DNA of 64,000 nucleotides, from contig NZ_CP085193.1 in assembly GCF_024298965.1 (NCBI RefSeq), positions 11,904,001 through 11,968,000 of the forward strand. Reading direction: 5' to 3'. The position numbers were made by a program, and so were the translations under genes. Positions 10,472 through 19,045 of the stretch are shown here, piece after piece. Below the pieces are notes generated by a model. It saw only the letters and a list, made by a program, of their open reading frames with translations. It did no database searches and was not told where the DNA came from. Position 1 is the first letter of the stretch. Each line of letters opens with the position of its first letter. This stretch comes from Streptomyces rapamycinicus NRRL 5491. GTDB taxonomy: Bacteria; Actinomycetota; Actinomycetes; Streptomycetales; Streptomycetaceae.

Positions 10472-12547
10472 TCAGCCCAGGACGATGCGGGCGTCCAGGC
10501 CCTGGCATCCGCGCGGAGTGGCGAGCAGCGGATTGACCTCCAGCTCGGCGATCTCCGGGTGGGCCGCCGCCACGTCGGTGATGGCGGCGATGGTGTGGGC
10601 GAGTGCGTCGAGGTCGACGGCGGGGCGGCCGCGCACGCCGTACAGCAGGGCGGCGGAGCGCAGCCGGCCCAGCAGCTCACGGGCCTGCCCGGGGGTGAGC
10701 GGGGCGAGCGCGAAGTCCACGTCGCGCAGCACCTCGGTGGTGACCCCGCCGAGGCCGAGCATGGTGACCGGCCCGAAGCGGGGGTCGCGCCGGACGCCGA
10801 CGATCAGCTCGACGCCGTCGCGCAGATCCGCCATGGCCTCGACGCAGTACCCCGGCGGGGACAGCCGCCCGGCCATGTCGGCGACGGCGGTACGGACCGC
10901 CGGGTCGCCCTCCAGTCCGAGCGCGACACCCCCGGAGTCGGACTTGTGCAGCAGGCCGAGGGCCTTGACCACGACCCTGCCGCCGATCTCACGGGCCGCC
11001 GCCACGGCCTCGTCCACGGTCGTGGCCAGGCGCGCCGCCGGGAAGTCCACCCCCGCGGCGCGGATCAGCTCGCGTGCGCTCCAGTAGCCGTCGTCCGTGA
11101 CCGGTGGCGCCGGGTCGGGCAGGGGACGCAGCGCGGGGTCGGCGGCGGCGCGCCGGGCCAGCATCCCGAGGCTGCGGGCCGCCTCCTCGATGGCGCGGAA
11201 GACCGGGACGCCGCGCCGCTGCAACTCCTCGGCGGCATCGCTGTAGGGGTACATGGTGTGCACGGCCACCGGCTTGCAGCGGTCGCGCACCAGCTCGCCC
11301 AGCTCGGCCGCGGTCTCGACCTCGGCCGCGGCGAGGGCGGCGCTGTACTCGCCGTAGCCGCCGAAGTATCCGGTGATCAGGACCGAGTCGGTGTCCGGCG
11401 CGTCGAGCAGATCGCCCAGCACCCGGGCGAAGGAGGTGACGTCCTTCTCGCCCATGCCCGCCAGGTCCACCGGGTTGCCCACCCCCGCCGACGGCGTCAG
11501 ATGGTCCCGCAGCCGCTGCGCCAGCTCGGGGTCGAACTCCGGCACGGACAGCCCGTACCGCTCGGCCAGGTCACAGGCGACCGAGGCATGGCCGCCGCCG
11601 TCGGCGAGCACCGCCACCCTGCGGGCCGGGGCCGCGCCGAACAGATGCAGCGCCTCCAGCAGGCCGGCCATCTGCCGGGGGCTGGCCACCCGGTCGATCC
11701 CGGCGGCCCGGCAGGCCGCGTCGATCACCGAGCTGTCGCTGACCAGCGCCCCGGTGTGCGACTTGGCGCCGCGTACGGACGCCTCGCTGGCGCCGACCGT
11801 GAGCAGCACCACGGGCTTGCCCATGGTGGTGGCCTCGGCGGCCGCGGCCACGAAGTCCCGGCCGTCGCCGAAGTCCTCGCTGTACACCGCGATCAGCCTG
11901 GTTTCCGGATGCACGGTGTAGGCGCGGATGAGGTCGGCCACGGTGAGATCGGCCTGGTTGCCGAGCGAGGCGAAGCGGGAGAAGCCGAGCCCGCGCTCGG
12001 AGAGGATCCGGCTGAGCTCCAGGGCCATGTTGCCGCTCTGCGAGATCAGCCCCACCGAGCCAGCCGGCAGCGGATTGGAGGACAGATACAGCTCGCTGCC
12101 GCTGTCCAGGACGCCCAGGCAGTTCGGGCCCAGCAGCACGGCCCCCGCCTCGCGCACCCGCCGGGCCAGCGCCGACTGCCGCGCCTCGCCCTCCGTGCCG
12201 AGCTCCGCGAAGCCCGCGGTGATGCCGACGATGGCGCGCGCCCCGGCGGCGAGCGCGTCCTCGACGGCCGACTCGAACCCGGCCGCCGGGACGGCGATCA
12301 CTGCGAGGTCGGCGCGCTGGGGGAGTTCGGCCGTGGAACGGTAGGCGCGTTCGCCGAGCACCGGTTCACCACGGCGGTTGACCAGGTACACCGGGCGGCG
12401 CCCCCGCATGCGCAGCGCCTGCACACTGATCCAGTTGCCCCACTTGGTCTGGTCGTTGCTGGCTCCGACGATGGCGACCGCGTTCGGTGCGAAGAGCGGT
12501 CCCAGGTCGCGTTCGGGAACGCGCCGCTCGGTGGCGGAGAGGCTCAT
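10472..12547 (-). CDS. Acyl-CoA synthetase, NDP-forming (single-chain)
   Basis: A 691-residue fusion of the CoA-binding/succinyl-CoA-synthetase alpha-like half (VAIVGASNDQTKWGN, GPNCLGVLDSGSELY, LISQSGNMALEL) with a C-terminal ATP-grasp half (RELIRAAGVDFPAARL, VVVKALGLLHKSDSGGVALGL, ELEVNPLLATPRG). Such enzymes form acyl-CoA with release of NDP and phosphate through a phosphohistidine; here the likely His is in GAKSHTGAL. The ATG at 12547 overlaps the SDR stop (ATGA), so the two are translationally coupled. It probably activates the acid fed into the downstream dehydrogenase. The substrate is unknown. Confidence 0.9.
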   Translation of the reverse strand: MSLSATERRVPERDLGPLFAPNAVAIVGASNDQTKWGNWISVQALRMRGRRPVYLVNRRGEPVLGERAYRSTAELPQRADLAVIAVPAAGFESAVEDALAAGARAIVGITAGFAELGTEGEARQSALARRVREAGAVLLGPNCLGVLDSGSELYLSSNPLPAGSVGLISQSGNMALELSRILSERGLGFSRFASLGNQADLTVADLIRAYTVHPETRLIAVYSEDFGDGRDFVAAAAEATTMGKPVVLLTVGASEASVRGAKSHTGALVSDSSVIDAACRAAGIDRVASPRQMAGLLEALHLFGAAPARRVAVLADGGGHASVACDLAERYGLSVPEFDPELAQRLRDHLTPSAGVGNPVDLAGMGEKDVTSFARVLGDLLDAPDTDSVLITGYFGGYGEYSAALAAAEVETAAELGELVRDRCKPVAVHTMYPYSDAAEELQRRGVPVFRAIEEAARSLGMLARRAAADPALRPLPDPAPPVTDDGYWSARELIRAAGVDFPAARLATTVDEAVAAAREIGGRVVVKALGLLHKSDSGGVALGLEGDPAVRTAVADMAGRLSPPGYCVEAMADLRDGVELIVGVRRDPRFGPVTMLGLGGVTTEVLRDVDFALAPLTPGQARELLGRLRSAALLYGVRGRPAVDLDALAHTIAAITDVAAAHPEIAELEVNPLLATPRGCQGLDARIVLG

Positions 12548-13407
12548 GGGTTGTCCTTAGGGGACGAGTCCGGCGTGGTGAGGTGGTGGGGTACGTCGGG
12601 TACGGGGTGACCGGCACCCCAGGCGTCGGCTCCGCCGTCGACGACGACGGTCGTCCCGGTGATGTACGAGCCCTGGGGGGAGGCGAGGAAGGAGATGAGG
12701 CCGGAGACGTCCTCGGGCCGGCCGAGCCTGCCGAGCGGCACCGACCGCTCCCAGCGCTCCCGGTCCTCCGGTGTGTAGTGGTCGTCCAGGCCCCCGGTGG
12801 CGATGGTGCCGGGCGCCACGCACACCGTACGGATGCCGTACCGGCTCCACTCCAGGCTGAGCCCGGCCGCGAGGTTCTCCACCGCGGCCCGCGCGGAGGC
12901 GGCATGGGCGAAGCCGGGGATGCCGCGGCGCGGGGAGAAGGCGATGAAGAACACCGCGCCCGAGCGCTGCGGAATCATCGCCCGGCGGGCGACCTCGCGG
13001 GTCATCGCCCATGTGGCGTCGACGGCGAGCCGGTGCACGGCCCGCCAGCCGCCCGGGCTGATCTCCTCGGCGGGCGCGGAGAACTGTCCGCCCGCGTTGT
13101 TGACCAGGATGTCGACGCGTCCGAACGCGTCGAGCGCGCGGTCGACGACCGTGCTGACGTGGGACTCCTCGCGGATGTCCGCGGACAGCGTGACGCAGGA
13201 GCCGCCGAGGGCCTCGATCTCCTCGGCGGCCTCCGCCAGGGGCTCCGGACGGCGCCCGCAGATCACGACGCGCGCGCCGCCGGCGGCCAGGCCCAGGGCG
13301 GTGGCCCGGCCGATGCCGGTGCCCCCGCCGGTCACCAGCGCGACCTTGCCGGTGTGGACATCCGGCCGTAGTCCGCTGTCCGGCGGCACGGGTTGGTCAG
13401 TGCGCAC
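12544..13407 (-). CDS. Short-chain dehydrogenase/reductase lacking the standard YxxxK
   Basis: First gene of the TetR-controlled operon; 287 residues, Rossmann fold with TGGGTGIG (NAD(P) binding) and NNAG. The region where classical SDRs carry YxxxK reads HAASARAAVENL, with no Tyr and Arg in place of Lys. Some acyl-CoA-type reductases, such as 2,4-dienoyl-CoA reductases and related citronellol-pathway enzymes, also lack the Tyr, and an acyl-CoA role fits the operon. The tail after residue 250 (VPDVPHHLTTPDSSPKDNP) is a non-conserved extension. It is divergent from the TetR gene across a promoter with two matching operators. Confidence 0.82.
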   Translation of the reverse strand: MRTDQPVPPDSGLRPDVHTGKVALVTGGGTGIGRATALGLAAGGARVVICGRRPEPLAEAAEEIEALGGSCVTLSADIREESHVSTVVDRALDAFGRVDILVNNAGGQFSAPAEEISPGGWRAVHRLAVDATWAMTREVARRAMIPQRSGAVFFIAFSPRRGIPGFAHAASARAAVENLAAGLSLEWSRYGIRTVCVAPGTIATGGLDDHYTPEDRERWERSVPLGRLGRPEDVSGLISFLASPQGSYITGTTVVVDGGADAWGAGHPVPDVPHHLTTPDSSPKDNP

Positions 13408-13454
13408 AGAGCCTCCTCGAGCTGTGTGCCGAAGGTATGGGTGCCAAAGGTTTG

Positions 13455-13468
13455 ACTGATGCGTCAGT
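13455..13468. promoter_or_regulatory. TetR operator, copy 1
   Basis: ACTGATGCGTCAGT is a palindrome with 5-bp arms ACTGA/TCAGT. It lies 47 bp upstream of the SDR start. Confidence 0.7.
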
Positions 13469-13560
13469 TAGCCCTCTCGCCGAGACTGCCGTCAAGGGGT
13501 GACGGTAAGGAAATTCCCGTGGCAGAAGGGGTCCACCGCGGACCTGGGACTTGCCGAGGA

Positions 13561-13574
13561 ACTGACGCTTCAGT
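13561..13574. promoter_or_regulatory. TetR operator, copy 2
   Basis: ACTGACGCTTCAGT has the same ACTGA-N4-TCAGT pattern as 13455-13468 and lies 68 bp before the TetR start. The pair brackets the divergent promoters and supports control of both directions by the adjacent TetR protein. Confidence 0.7.
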
Positions 13575-13642
13575 CAGAATGATCGGACGCTGAGCGTCGG
13601 CGCTGACGGGGGAACCAGGACCGAGGACGACGGGGAGACGAT

Positions 13643-14263
13643 GTGACCACCGGGACGAAGGCGGAGCCCAGGAGCGATGAGGACCGCAGGGCGAGGATCC
13701 TCGACGCCACGTGGCAGCTGATCGCCGAGCGTGGCTTCCACGCCGTGCGCATCGCCGACATCGCCAAGGTCTGTGGCACCAGCACCGGCACGGTGCACTA
13801 CTACTTCCCCGGCAAGAACGACGTCCTGGCGGAGGCCCTCAAGTACTGCGTCGACCGGGCGTTCGCCCGCCAGTCCACCCAACTGCGCGCCGTCCACAAC
13901 GCTCACGAGCGGCTGCTGAAGCTGATCGACATGCAGCTGCCACGCGTCGGCCAGGTCCGGGACGAGTGGGCCATCTGGCTCCAGTACTGGGCCGAGGCCA
14001 CCATCCGCCCCGAATTCCGCCCGGCCCACAACGAGTACTACGCGCGCTGGCAGGAAACCGTCCGCCGGATCGTCCAGCGCGGCCAGCGGCAGGGCATCTT
14101 CCGCGCGGACGCCGATCCGCAGGTCGTCGCGCTGCGCCTGACCGCCCTCACCGACGGCGCGGCCATCCAGGTGCTGACCGGAGTCCCCGGCATGACCATC
14201 GGGACCATGCGCGAACTCCTGGTGGATTTCGTCCACCAGGAGCTCGTGGCAGGCGCCGCCTGA
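13643..14263 (+). CDS. TetR family transcriptional regulator
   Basis: A 206-residue repressor. The N-terminal helix-turn-helix reads [31 protein letters not shown]. The C-terminal domain ([20 protein letters not shown] ... [11 protein letters not shown]) resembles BetI-type TetR_C domains. The start is GTG with GGGGAG five bases upstream. It is divergent from the acyl-CoA operon, and two ACTGA-N4-TCAGT sites between them are its likely operators. An acyl-CoA intermediate is a plausible inducer (inference). A strong hairpin follows the stop. Confidence 0.9.
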   Translation: MTTGTKAEPRSDEDRRARILDATWQLIAERGFHAVRIADIAKVCGTSTGTVHYYFPGKNDVLAEALKYCVDRAFARQSTQLRAVHNAHERLLKLIDMQLPRVGQVRDEWAIWLQYWAEATIRPEFRPAHNEYYARWQETVRRIVQRGQRQGIFRADADPQVVALRLTALTDGAAIQVLTGVPGMTIGTMRELLVDFVHQELVAGAA

Positions 14264-14270
14264 CGTAAGG

Positions 14271-14302
14271 GGCCCTCACCGACGGGGGATGCGGTGAGGG
14301 CC
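14271..14302 (+). terminator. Hairpin terminator after TetR
   Basis: GGCCCTCACCG and CGGTGAGGGCC form a perfect 11-bp stem with a 10-nt loop, starting seven bases after the TetR stop. It has no T-tract, which is usual in Streptomyces. Confidence 0.75.
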
Positions 14303-14421
14303 ACCCACAGTGTGGCACGGCATAGGGGCGGAAGTGCACGTTCCGAGCGAGACGGACGCATATATCTACAACCGGAACTCGACGGCCCGCACGACGGCGG
14401 CGGCGAGGGGACCGCGTTCTT

Positions 14422-14873
14422 TCACCCGCGCCGTTCGGCCGGGCCGACCATGGCGGCCGGGTCGGCGATGCGGTCGAAGTCCTTCGCGGTGACGTCACCC
14501 GAGGCCAGTGCGGCCTCGCGCAGTGCGGCCTCGCGCAGGGTGGTGCCCTCGTCGTCGGCCTTGTGCGCGATGGCCGAGGCCTTGTCGTAGCCGATGACCG
14601 GGGAGAGGGCGGTGACCAGCATGAGGGACCGGTTGACGTCATCTTGACGTGGCCGTAGGCGTGGTAGACGGCCTTGGGCATCCGGTCGTCCCCGATCGAG
14701 AAGTGGATCAGGGACCGCTGTGTCTGCGCGCCCCAGTACCGGTCCGCCGGGACGTCGATGGCGCCCATCGAGTCGGTCTCCCGGCGGCTGCCGGCCGCGT
14801 GCAGACCGATGGGCAGGTCGAGGATCTCCGGGGCGTCGTCGCCCCCGGCCGGGGCGGGGTGCCGCGCGGTCAT
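14422..14873 (-). pseudogene. Fumarase/aspartase-family remnant with a large internal deletion
   Basis: The N-terminal piece ([21 protein letters not shown] and on to YGHVK) and the C-terminal piece ([20 protein letters not shown] through [14 protein letters not shown]) match the two ends of class II fumarase. About 330 of roughly 465 residues are missing between them. The pieces are in different frames. The junction carries TTGACGT at both 14633-14639 and 14644-14650, consistent with deletion at short homology. A perfect 15-bp tandem duplication at 14506-14535 adds a second LREAA. The ATG overlaps the malic enzyme stop (ATGA), so an intact ancestor was coupled to it. Confidence 0.85.
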
Positions 14874-16543
14874 GACGCCGCTCCGTCGCCGTAGACCGGC
14901 TCCCACATGGCCTGGTGGACGGCCTGGGCGGGATCGGCGGGCTTGCTGGTGGCGACACCCTCGCCGACCGCCGCCTTGACCACCGCCGTCGCGGTGGTCG
15001 CCGAGGACTCCCGCAGGTTCTCCACCGGCGGCAGCAGGGAGGCGCCCGGTTGCCCGGGGTCGACCTGGTCGGCCACCGCCTGAGCGGCCGCGAGCAGCAT
15101 GTCCGCGGTCACCGTGGACGCTCCGGAGACGATCGTGCCCAGGCCCAGTCCGGGGTAGAGCAGCGCGTTGTTGGCCTGCGCGATCCGGTAGGTCACACCG
15201 TCGTGTTCCACGGGTGGGACGGGGATGCCGGTCGCTATCAGGGCCTTGCCCTTCGACCAGGCGAGGATGTCGTCCGGCATGGCCTCGATGCGCGAGGTCG
15301 GGTTGGAGAGCGGGAAGACGATCGGGCGCCCGGTACCCGCGGCCATGGCCTCGACGACCTCGCGGGTGAACGCCCCGTGCACGGTGGAGGTGCCCAGCAG
15401 GATCGTCGGCTCGACCCGGCGCACGGTCTCCAGCAGAGAGACGGCGCCGCCGTCGGCCGCCCAGTCGGCGGCCTCCGACCGGTCCCGCGCGTAGGGCTGC
15501 TGGAAGTCGCGCAGGTCGGTCATGTCGCGGGTGAGCAGGCCCTGCTTGTCGATCAGCCAGACCTGTGCGGTGGCCTGCTCGGGGCTCGCGCCGTCGCGGA
15601 TCATGGCGTCACGGAGCTGGTCGGCGATGCCCACCCCGGCGGTGCCCGCGCCGAAGACCACGAGCTTCTGGTCACGCATCCGCACCCCGCCGGCCCTGAC
15701 CGCCGACAGGGTCGCGGCCAGGGTGATCGCGCCGGTGCCCTGCATATCGTCGTTGAAGATCCGGTAGCCGCCCCCGTACGTCTCCAGGATCCGCCGGGCG
15801 TTGCTCGGGCCGAAGTCCTCGAAGTGCAGCAGCGCGCCCGGGAACTTCGACGAAGCCGTGCGCAGATACGTCTCGATGAACGTGTCGTAGTCGGCGCCGC
15901 GGACCCTGGGATGCCGATTGCCCAGGTACAGCGGGTCCTTGAGCAGCGACTCACGGTCCGTGCCCACATCCAGTGACACGGCGATGACACGGCGCGGATC
16001 GATACCGGCCGCCGCGGTGTAGACCGCCAGCTTGCCGACCGAGATCTGGATCCCGCCCACGCCCCAGTCGCCGATGCCCAGGATCTCCTCGGCGTCGGTG
16101 CACACGATCAGGTCCACGTCCTCGGGCCCGAGCCGCAGTGTGGCGAAAGCCCTCTCCATGCTCTCCGGGTCGTCGATGGAGAGGAAGATCCCTCGGGGGC
16201 GGCGGTACTCATGGGAGTACTTCTCGATCGCCTCGCCCACGGTGGGGTCGTACACGATCGGCAACAGCTCCACGAGGTGGTCGGTGAGCACCTTGAAGTA
16301 CAGGGTCTCGTTGCGGTCGTGCAGCTGCTCCAGGTACACGTTCTTGGCCAGGTCACCGCCCTGGGCCCGCAACTGCTGGTGGGCGCGCTGTGCCTGCTGC
16401 TCCAGCGTCAGCACCCCGGAGGGCAGCCGCCCGGTCAGTCCCAGCTCGTCCCGCTCCGGCCGCGTGAACGCCACGCCACGGTTGAGGAGCGGATCCATCA
16501 GGGCGTCCGGAGTGGCAGGAGTGCGCGCGGTGCTCTTGGCCAT
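14870..16543 (-). CDS. NAD-dependent malic enzyme
   Basis: Oxidative decarboxylation of malate to pyruvate and CO2. The 557-residue length fits the SfcA/MaeA class. Visible are an N-terminal domain with [19 protein letters not shown] and [12 protein letters not shown], the catalytic region [16 protein letters not shown] ([19 protein letters not shown]), [17 protein letters not shown], and the dinucleotide fold [17 protein letters not shown] chose the ATG at 16543, with GGGGAGAGG upstream; an upstream extension would only translate a microsatellite. Its stop overlaps the fumarase remnant. With fumarase it would have formed a fumarate-malate-pyruvate segment. Confidence 0.93.
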   Translation of the reverse strand: MAKSTARTPATPDALMDPLLNRGVAFTRPERDELGLTGRLPSGVLTLEQQAQRAHQQLRAQGGDLAKNVYLEQLHDRNETLYFKVLTDHLVELLPIVYDPTVGEAIEKYSHEYRRPRGIFLSIDDPESMERAFATLRLGPEDVDLIVCTDAEEILGIGDWGVGGIQISVGKLAVYTAAAGIDPRRVIAVSLDVGTDRESLLKDPLYLGNRHPRVRGADYDTFIETYLRTASSKFPGALLHFEDFGPSNARRILETYGGGYRIFNDDMQGTGAITLAATLSAVRAGGVRMRDQKLVVFGAGTAGVGIADQLRDAMIRDGASPEQATAQVWLIDKQGLLTRDMTDLRDFQQPYARDRSEAADWAADGGAVSLLETVRRVEPTILLGTSTVHGAFTREVVEAMAAGTGRPIVFPLSNPTSRIEAMPDDILAWSKGKALIATGIPVPPVEHDGVTYRIAQANNALLYPGLGLGTIVSGASTVTADMLLAAAQAVADQVDPGQPGASLLPPVENLRESSATTATAVVKAAVGEGVATSKPADPAQAVHQAMWEPVYGDGAAS

Positions 16544-16566
16544 GATGCCTCTCCCCAAAGTGCGTC

Positions 16567-16592
16567 TGCATGCATGCATGCATGCATGCATG
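16567..16592. repeat. (TGCA)6 microsatellite in the malic enzyme leader
   Basis: Six perfect TGCA units plus TG, 24 bp upstream of the malic enzyme ATG. TGCA is self-complementary, so the tract can form a hairpin or change length by slippage. Perfect tetranucleotide repeats of this length are unusual in high-GC genomes. Confidence 0.9.
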
Positions 16593-16757
16593 TGTGCGTG
16601 CGCCGCCCGGCGAACCCGGACCGGGGGAGTCCCGCGACGCCATCTCCACCGTGCGTATAGAGCTCCCACCCCCGCTCGTCGATCTTCGAGCTCGCTGCAT
16701 GCAATGCCTGGATGGGGTTACACATCCATTACGGACATATCCGACGAAAGGCCTGTT

Positions 16758-17486
16758 ATGAAGTTCGCGGTCATCGGCGGCACCGGACTCATTGGGTCGC
16801 AGGTCGTCAAGAATCTGAACGCAGCCGGGCATGAGGCGGTACCGCATTCGCCGTCCACGGGCGTCGACATCATCAGCGGCAAGGGGCTGGACGAGGCCGT
16901 GGCGGGGGCCGGCACCGTCGTCAACTTGGCGAACTCCCCGACGTTCGACGAAGCCTCCCTGGCCTTCTTCCAGACGTCGATGGACAACCTGCTGGCCGCG
17001 TCCCAGAAGGCCGGGGTCGGCCACTTCGTGATTCTCTCGATCGTCGGTGTGGACCAGGTGCCGGAGCTGGTCTACTACCGGGCGAAGGCGCTCCAGGAGG
17101 AGATCCTCACGGCCGGGCCGGTCCCGTACTCGATCGTCCGGGCGACGCAGTTCATGGAGTTCATGGACGCCACCCTGTCCTGGACCGCCGACAGCGAGAC
17201 CGTCCGGCTGCCCACCACGCCGATCCAGCCGATCGCCGCCAAGGACGTGGCCGCCGCGGTGACGGATGTGGCCCAGGGTCCCCCGCTGCGCGGCATTCGC
17301 AACATCGCGGGCCCCGAGGTCTTCCCCCTGGACGAGCTGGGCCGGATCACCCTGGCCCAGAAGGGCGACCCCCGCACCGTCGTCACCGACCCGACCGCCG
17401 GCATGTTCGCGGAGGTCAAGGGTGACGTCCTCACCGACCCGGGCGCCGACCTCGCCCCCACCCGCTACGCCGACTGGCTCTCCTGA
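16758..17486 (+). CDS. NmrA-like NAD(P)-binding protein (SDR superfamily)
   Basis: A 242-residue atypical SDR. It starts MKFAVIGGTGLIGSQVVKNL, the GxxGxxG nucleotide site of NmrA/NAD(P)H-binding proteins. YYRAKALQEEIL occupies the place of the catalytic YxxxK, and ATQFMEFMDA and PIQPIAAKDVAAAV are typical of the family. GAAAGG precedes the ATG. It probably acts as a reductase or redox sensor; its substrate is unknown. Its last 22 bases overlap the convergent MarR gene, so the two transcripts are partly antisense. Confidence 0.85.
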   Translation: MKFAVIGGTGLIGSQVVKNLNAAGHEAVPHSPSTGVDIISGKGLDEAVAGAGTVVNLANSPTFDEASLAFFQTSMDNLLAASQKAGVGHFVILSIVGVDQVPELVYYRAKALQEEILTAGPVPYSIVRATQFMEFMDATLSWTADSETVRLPTTPIQPIAAKDVAAAVTDVAQGPPLRGIRNIAGPEVFPLDELGRITLAQKGDPRTVVTDPTAGMFAEVKGDVLTDPGADLAPTRYADWLS

Positions 17487-17968
17487 CCCGTGTGCGGCCC
17501 GGACCGGCCCTCGCGGCCGGCCTGTGCGGTGAAGGGTCCGTGGTCGACGAAACGGTGCAGCTGGCGGGCGAAGGTCCGGGCTTCGCCGGGCGGCCAGGAG
17601 GCGAGGGAGTCCTCGATGTGCGCGGCGAGGCGCTGCCGGGTCGTTTCGACCGCCGCTCGCCCGGCCTCGGTCAGGGCGAGCAGAGTGGCGCGCCGGTCGG
17701 CGGGGTCGGGCTCGCGGCCCAGCAGGCCGGCTTCCTCCAGGCGGGTCGCGCGGCGGGTGACACCGGAGCGGTCCAGGCCGATCTCGTCGGCGAGACTGGC
17801 GGCGCTGCGCGGGCCGGTGCGGGCGAGCCCGCTGAGCACGGGGTAGGTGACCTCGTCCACGGCCTCGCCCAGACCCTCGGTCAGGCGTCGGTAGATCTGT
17901 TCACGGGTGCTGCGCTTGAGCAGCGTCCCCAGCACGTCGGCGATCTCGTGTCCCACGTCGGTCGGCAT
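17465..17968 (-). CDS. MarR family transcriptional regulator
   Basis: A 167-residue winged-helix regulator with SAASLADEIGLDRSGVTRRATRLEEAGLLGREPDPADRRA, the recognition helix and wing of MarR proteins. The ATG at 17968 has GGAG close upstream. It is divergent from a SnoaL-like gene, and two near-identical palindromes lie in the 101-bp gap, so it probably represses itself and that neighbour. A reactive small molecule is the usual MarR-family inducer. The C-terminal codons overlap the NmrA-like gene tail. Confidence 0.9.
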   Translation of the reverse strand: MPTDVGHEIADVLGTLLKRSTREQIYRRLTEGLGEAVDEVTYPVLSGLARTGPRSAASLADEIGLDRSGVTRRATRLEEAGLLGREPDPADRRATLLALTEAGRAAVETTRQRLAAHIEDSLASWPPGEARTFARQLHRFVDHGPFTAQAGREGRSGPHTGQESQSA

Positions 17969-17981
17969 GGCTCCAAGTCTA

Positions 17982-18036
17982 GCGTGCGCGGCGCACGCAA
18001 TGTGCGGTACGGTGCAAGTGCGTGCTCGGCGCACGC
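17982..18036. promoter_or_regulatory. Twin MarR operators
   Basis: GCGTGCGCGGCGCACGC at 17982-17998 and GCGTGCTCGGCGCACGC at 18020-18036 differ at one base. Both are palindromic with GCGTGC/GCACGC arms. Centres are 38 bp apart. They cover the divergent promoters of the MarR and SnoaL-like genes. Confidence 0.8.
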
Positions 18037-18069
18037 AGTTTTCGACACTCGAAACCGAAGGGCACCGTC

Positions 18070-18486
18070 ATGGCCACCACCACCTCCACCCCCATCTCCC
18101 GTACCGACATCGCCACCGCCCTCACCGACCTGCTCTTCACGCCCGGTCTCGAACTGGCCGAGGCCGCCGACCGGCACTTCGCCCCCGACTACCGCCAGCG
18201 CACCGACGGCCGCTGGGACGACCGCGGTGAGTTCATGGCCCACATCGCCCACCTGCGCACGATCGTCGCCGGCGGATCGGTCCGGGTCCTCGACGAACTC
18301 GCGCGGGGCGACCTGTACGCGGACCGTCATGTCATCGACGTCGTCAAGACCGACGGCTCCACCGTGCGTACGGAGGTCTACCTCTTCGCCGAGTTCGCCC
18401 CTGACGGGCGGTTCCGCCGCATCGAGGAGACCACCCTCATGCTCGAGGGCGCCGACGCCGACCGGAACCTGGGCAGCGCCCGCTGA
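18070..18486 (+). CDS. SnoaL-like / NTF2-fold protein
   Basis: A 138-residue protein of the NTF2-like superfamily. Evidence is the pattern of an N-terminal helix pair (AEAADRHFAPDYRQRTDGRWDDRGEFMAHIAHLR), the central VLDELARGDLYADRHVIDVVK strands, and the end-strand EFAPDGRFRRIEETTLML. Members are small cyclases, isomerases or stress-related binding proteins. GAAGGG precedes the ATG at 18070. It sits under the twin MarR operators and is probably the main MarR target. No specific reaction can be assigned. Confidence 0.8.
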   Translation: MATTTSTPISRTDIATALTDLLFTPGLELAEAADRHFAPDYRQRTDGRWDDRGEFMAHIAHLRTIVAGGSVRVLDELARGDLYADRHVIDVVKTDGSTVRTEVYLFAEFAPDGRFRRIEETTLMLEGADADRNLGSAR

Positions 18487-18493
18487 CGCCGCG

Positions 18494-18523
18494 GGCCCCG
18501 TACCGCCGCGGTGGTACGGGGCC
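18494..18523 (+). terminator. Hairpin terminator after the SnoaL-like gene
   Basis: GGCCCCGTACC and GGTACGGGGCC form a perfect 11-bp stem with an 8-nt loop, starting eight bases after the stop. I see nothing else convincing between here and 18760. Confidence 0.8.
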
Positions 18524-18760
18524 GCCGTCCCGCCGGTGAACGAAGGGTGGCCGGGCCGCCCGGGCCGTACGGTGCCGCGGCCGAGCCGTCCGGCGGGGGA
18601 GCGGGTCACCGGCCGTGCCGACGGTGGAGCGGCCCACCGGCTACCCTGATCTCCCACTGCGCCCCATGGAGCGCGCGTCCTGCGAGAGAATGACCCGAGC
18701 GAAGGCGTCTCGACCAGGGCCGCCGACCGTCGCACCCGATGTGGGAAAGGGAACTCGGAG

Positions 18761-19045
18761 ATGAGCGCACAGCCCGAACACCCCACCGACGGCAGGATCC
18801 CGGCGATCCCGAACACGATCAACGGCATCGGCGACGCGCTGACCGGAGCGAACCGGGCCCAGTTCTACGCCGAGGTGCTGGCCGCTGAGGAGGAAACCGT
18901 TCCGGGCGTCATGCGCAAGTGGTGGAAGGCGGCCATGCTCGACCGCGCCCCCGGCGCCGCGGAGAGCCGCTCCCACGCCGCCGCCGGCACCCGGCTGGTC
19001 TCCGTGGACGACCTCGCCGACCGGCTGGAGGGAATCACCCGATGA
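18761..19045 (+). CDS. Small protein, possible antitoxin-like partner
   Basis: A 94-residue protein with N-terminal MSAQPEHPTDGRIPAIPNTI, a predicted helical middle (ALTGANRAQFYAEVLAAEEETVPGVMRKWWKAAML) and an acidic C-terminus (LVSVDDLADRLEGI). I do not recognise the family with certainty; its shape is like small Streptomyces DUF proteins paired with a second small gene. AAAGGGA precedes the ATG. Its TGA overlaps the ATG of the next gene (ATGA), so the two are made together. An antitoxin role is a guess from size, order and overlap. Confidence 0.6.
   Translation: MSAQPEHPTDGRIPAIPNTINGIGDALTGANRAQFYAEVLAAEEETVPGVMRKWWKAAMLDRAPGAAESRSHAAAGTRLVSVDDLADRLEGITR

Noticed and set aside
9137..12610. 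A 1157-residue plus-strand open frame
   Set aside because: It lies antisense to the acyl-CoA dehydrogenase and CoA ligase genes, both with clear family motifs. Its composition (His, Gly, Arg, Val rich) is that of a high-GC antisense shadow.
16544..16669. Upstream extension of malic enzyme reading HACMHACM-like repeats
   Set aside because: It only translates the TGCA microsatellite; a good ribosome site and the family N-terminus support the start at 16543.
18530..18650. A 37-residue ORF starting GTG AAC GAA GGG
   Set aside because: Gly/Arg/Pro-rich translation of GC-rich spacer with no ribosome site or context.
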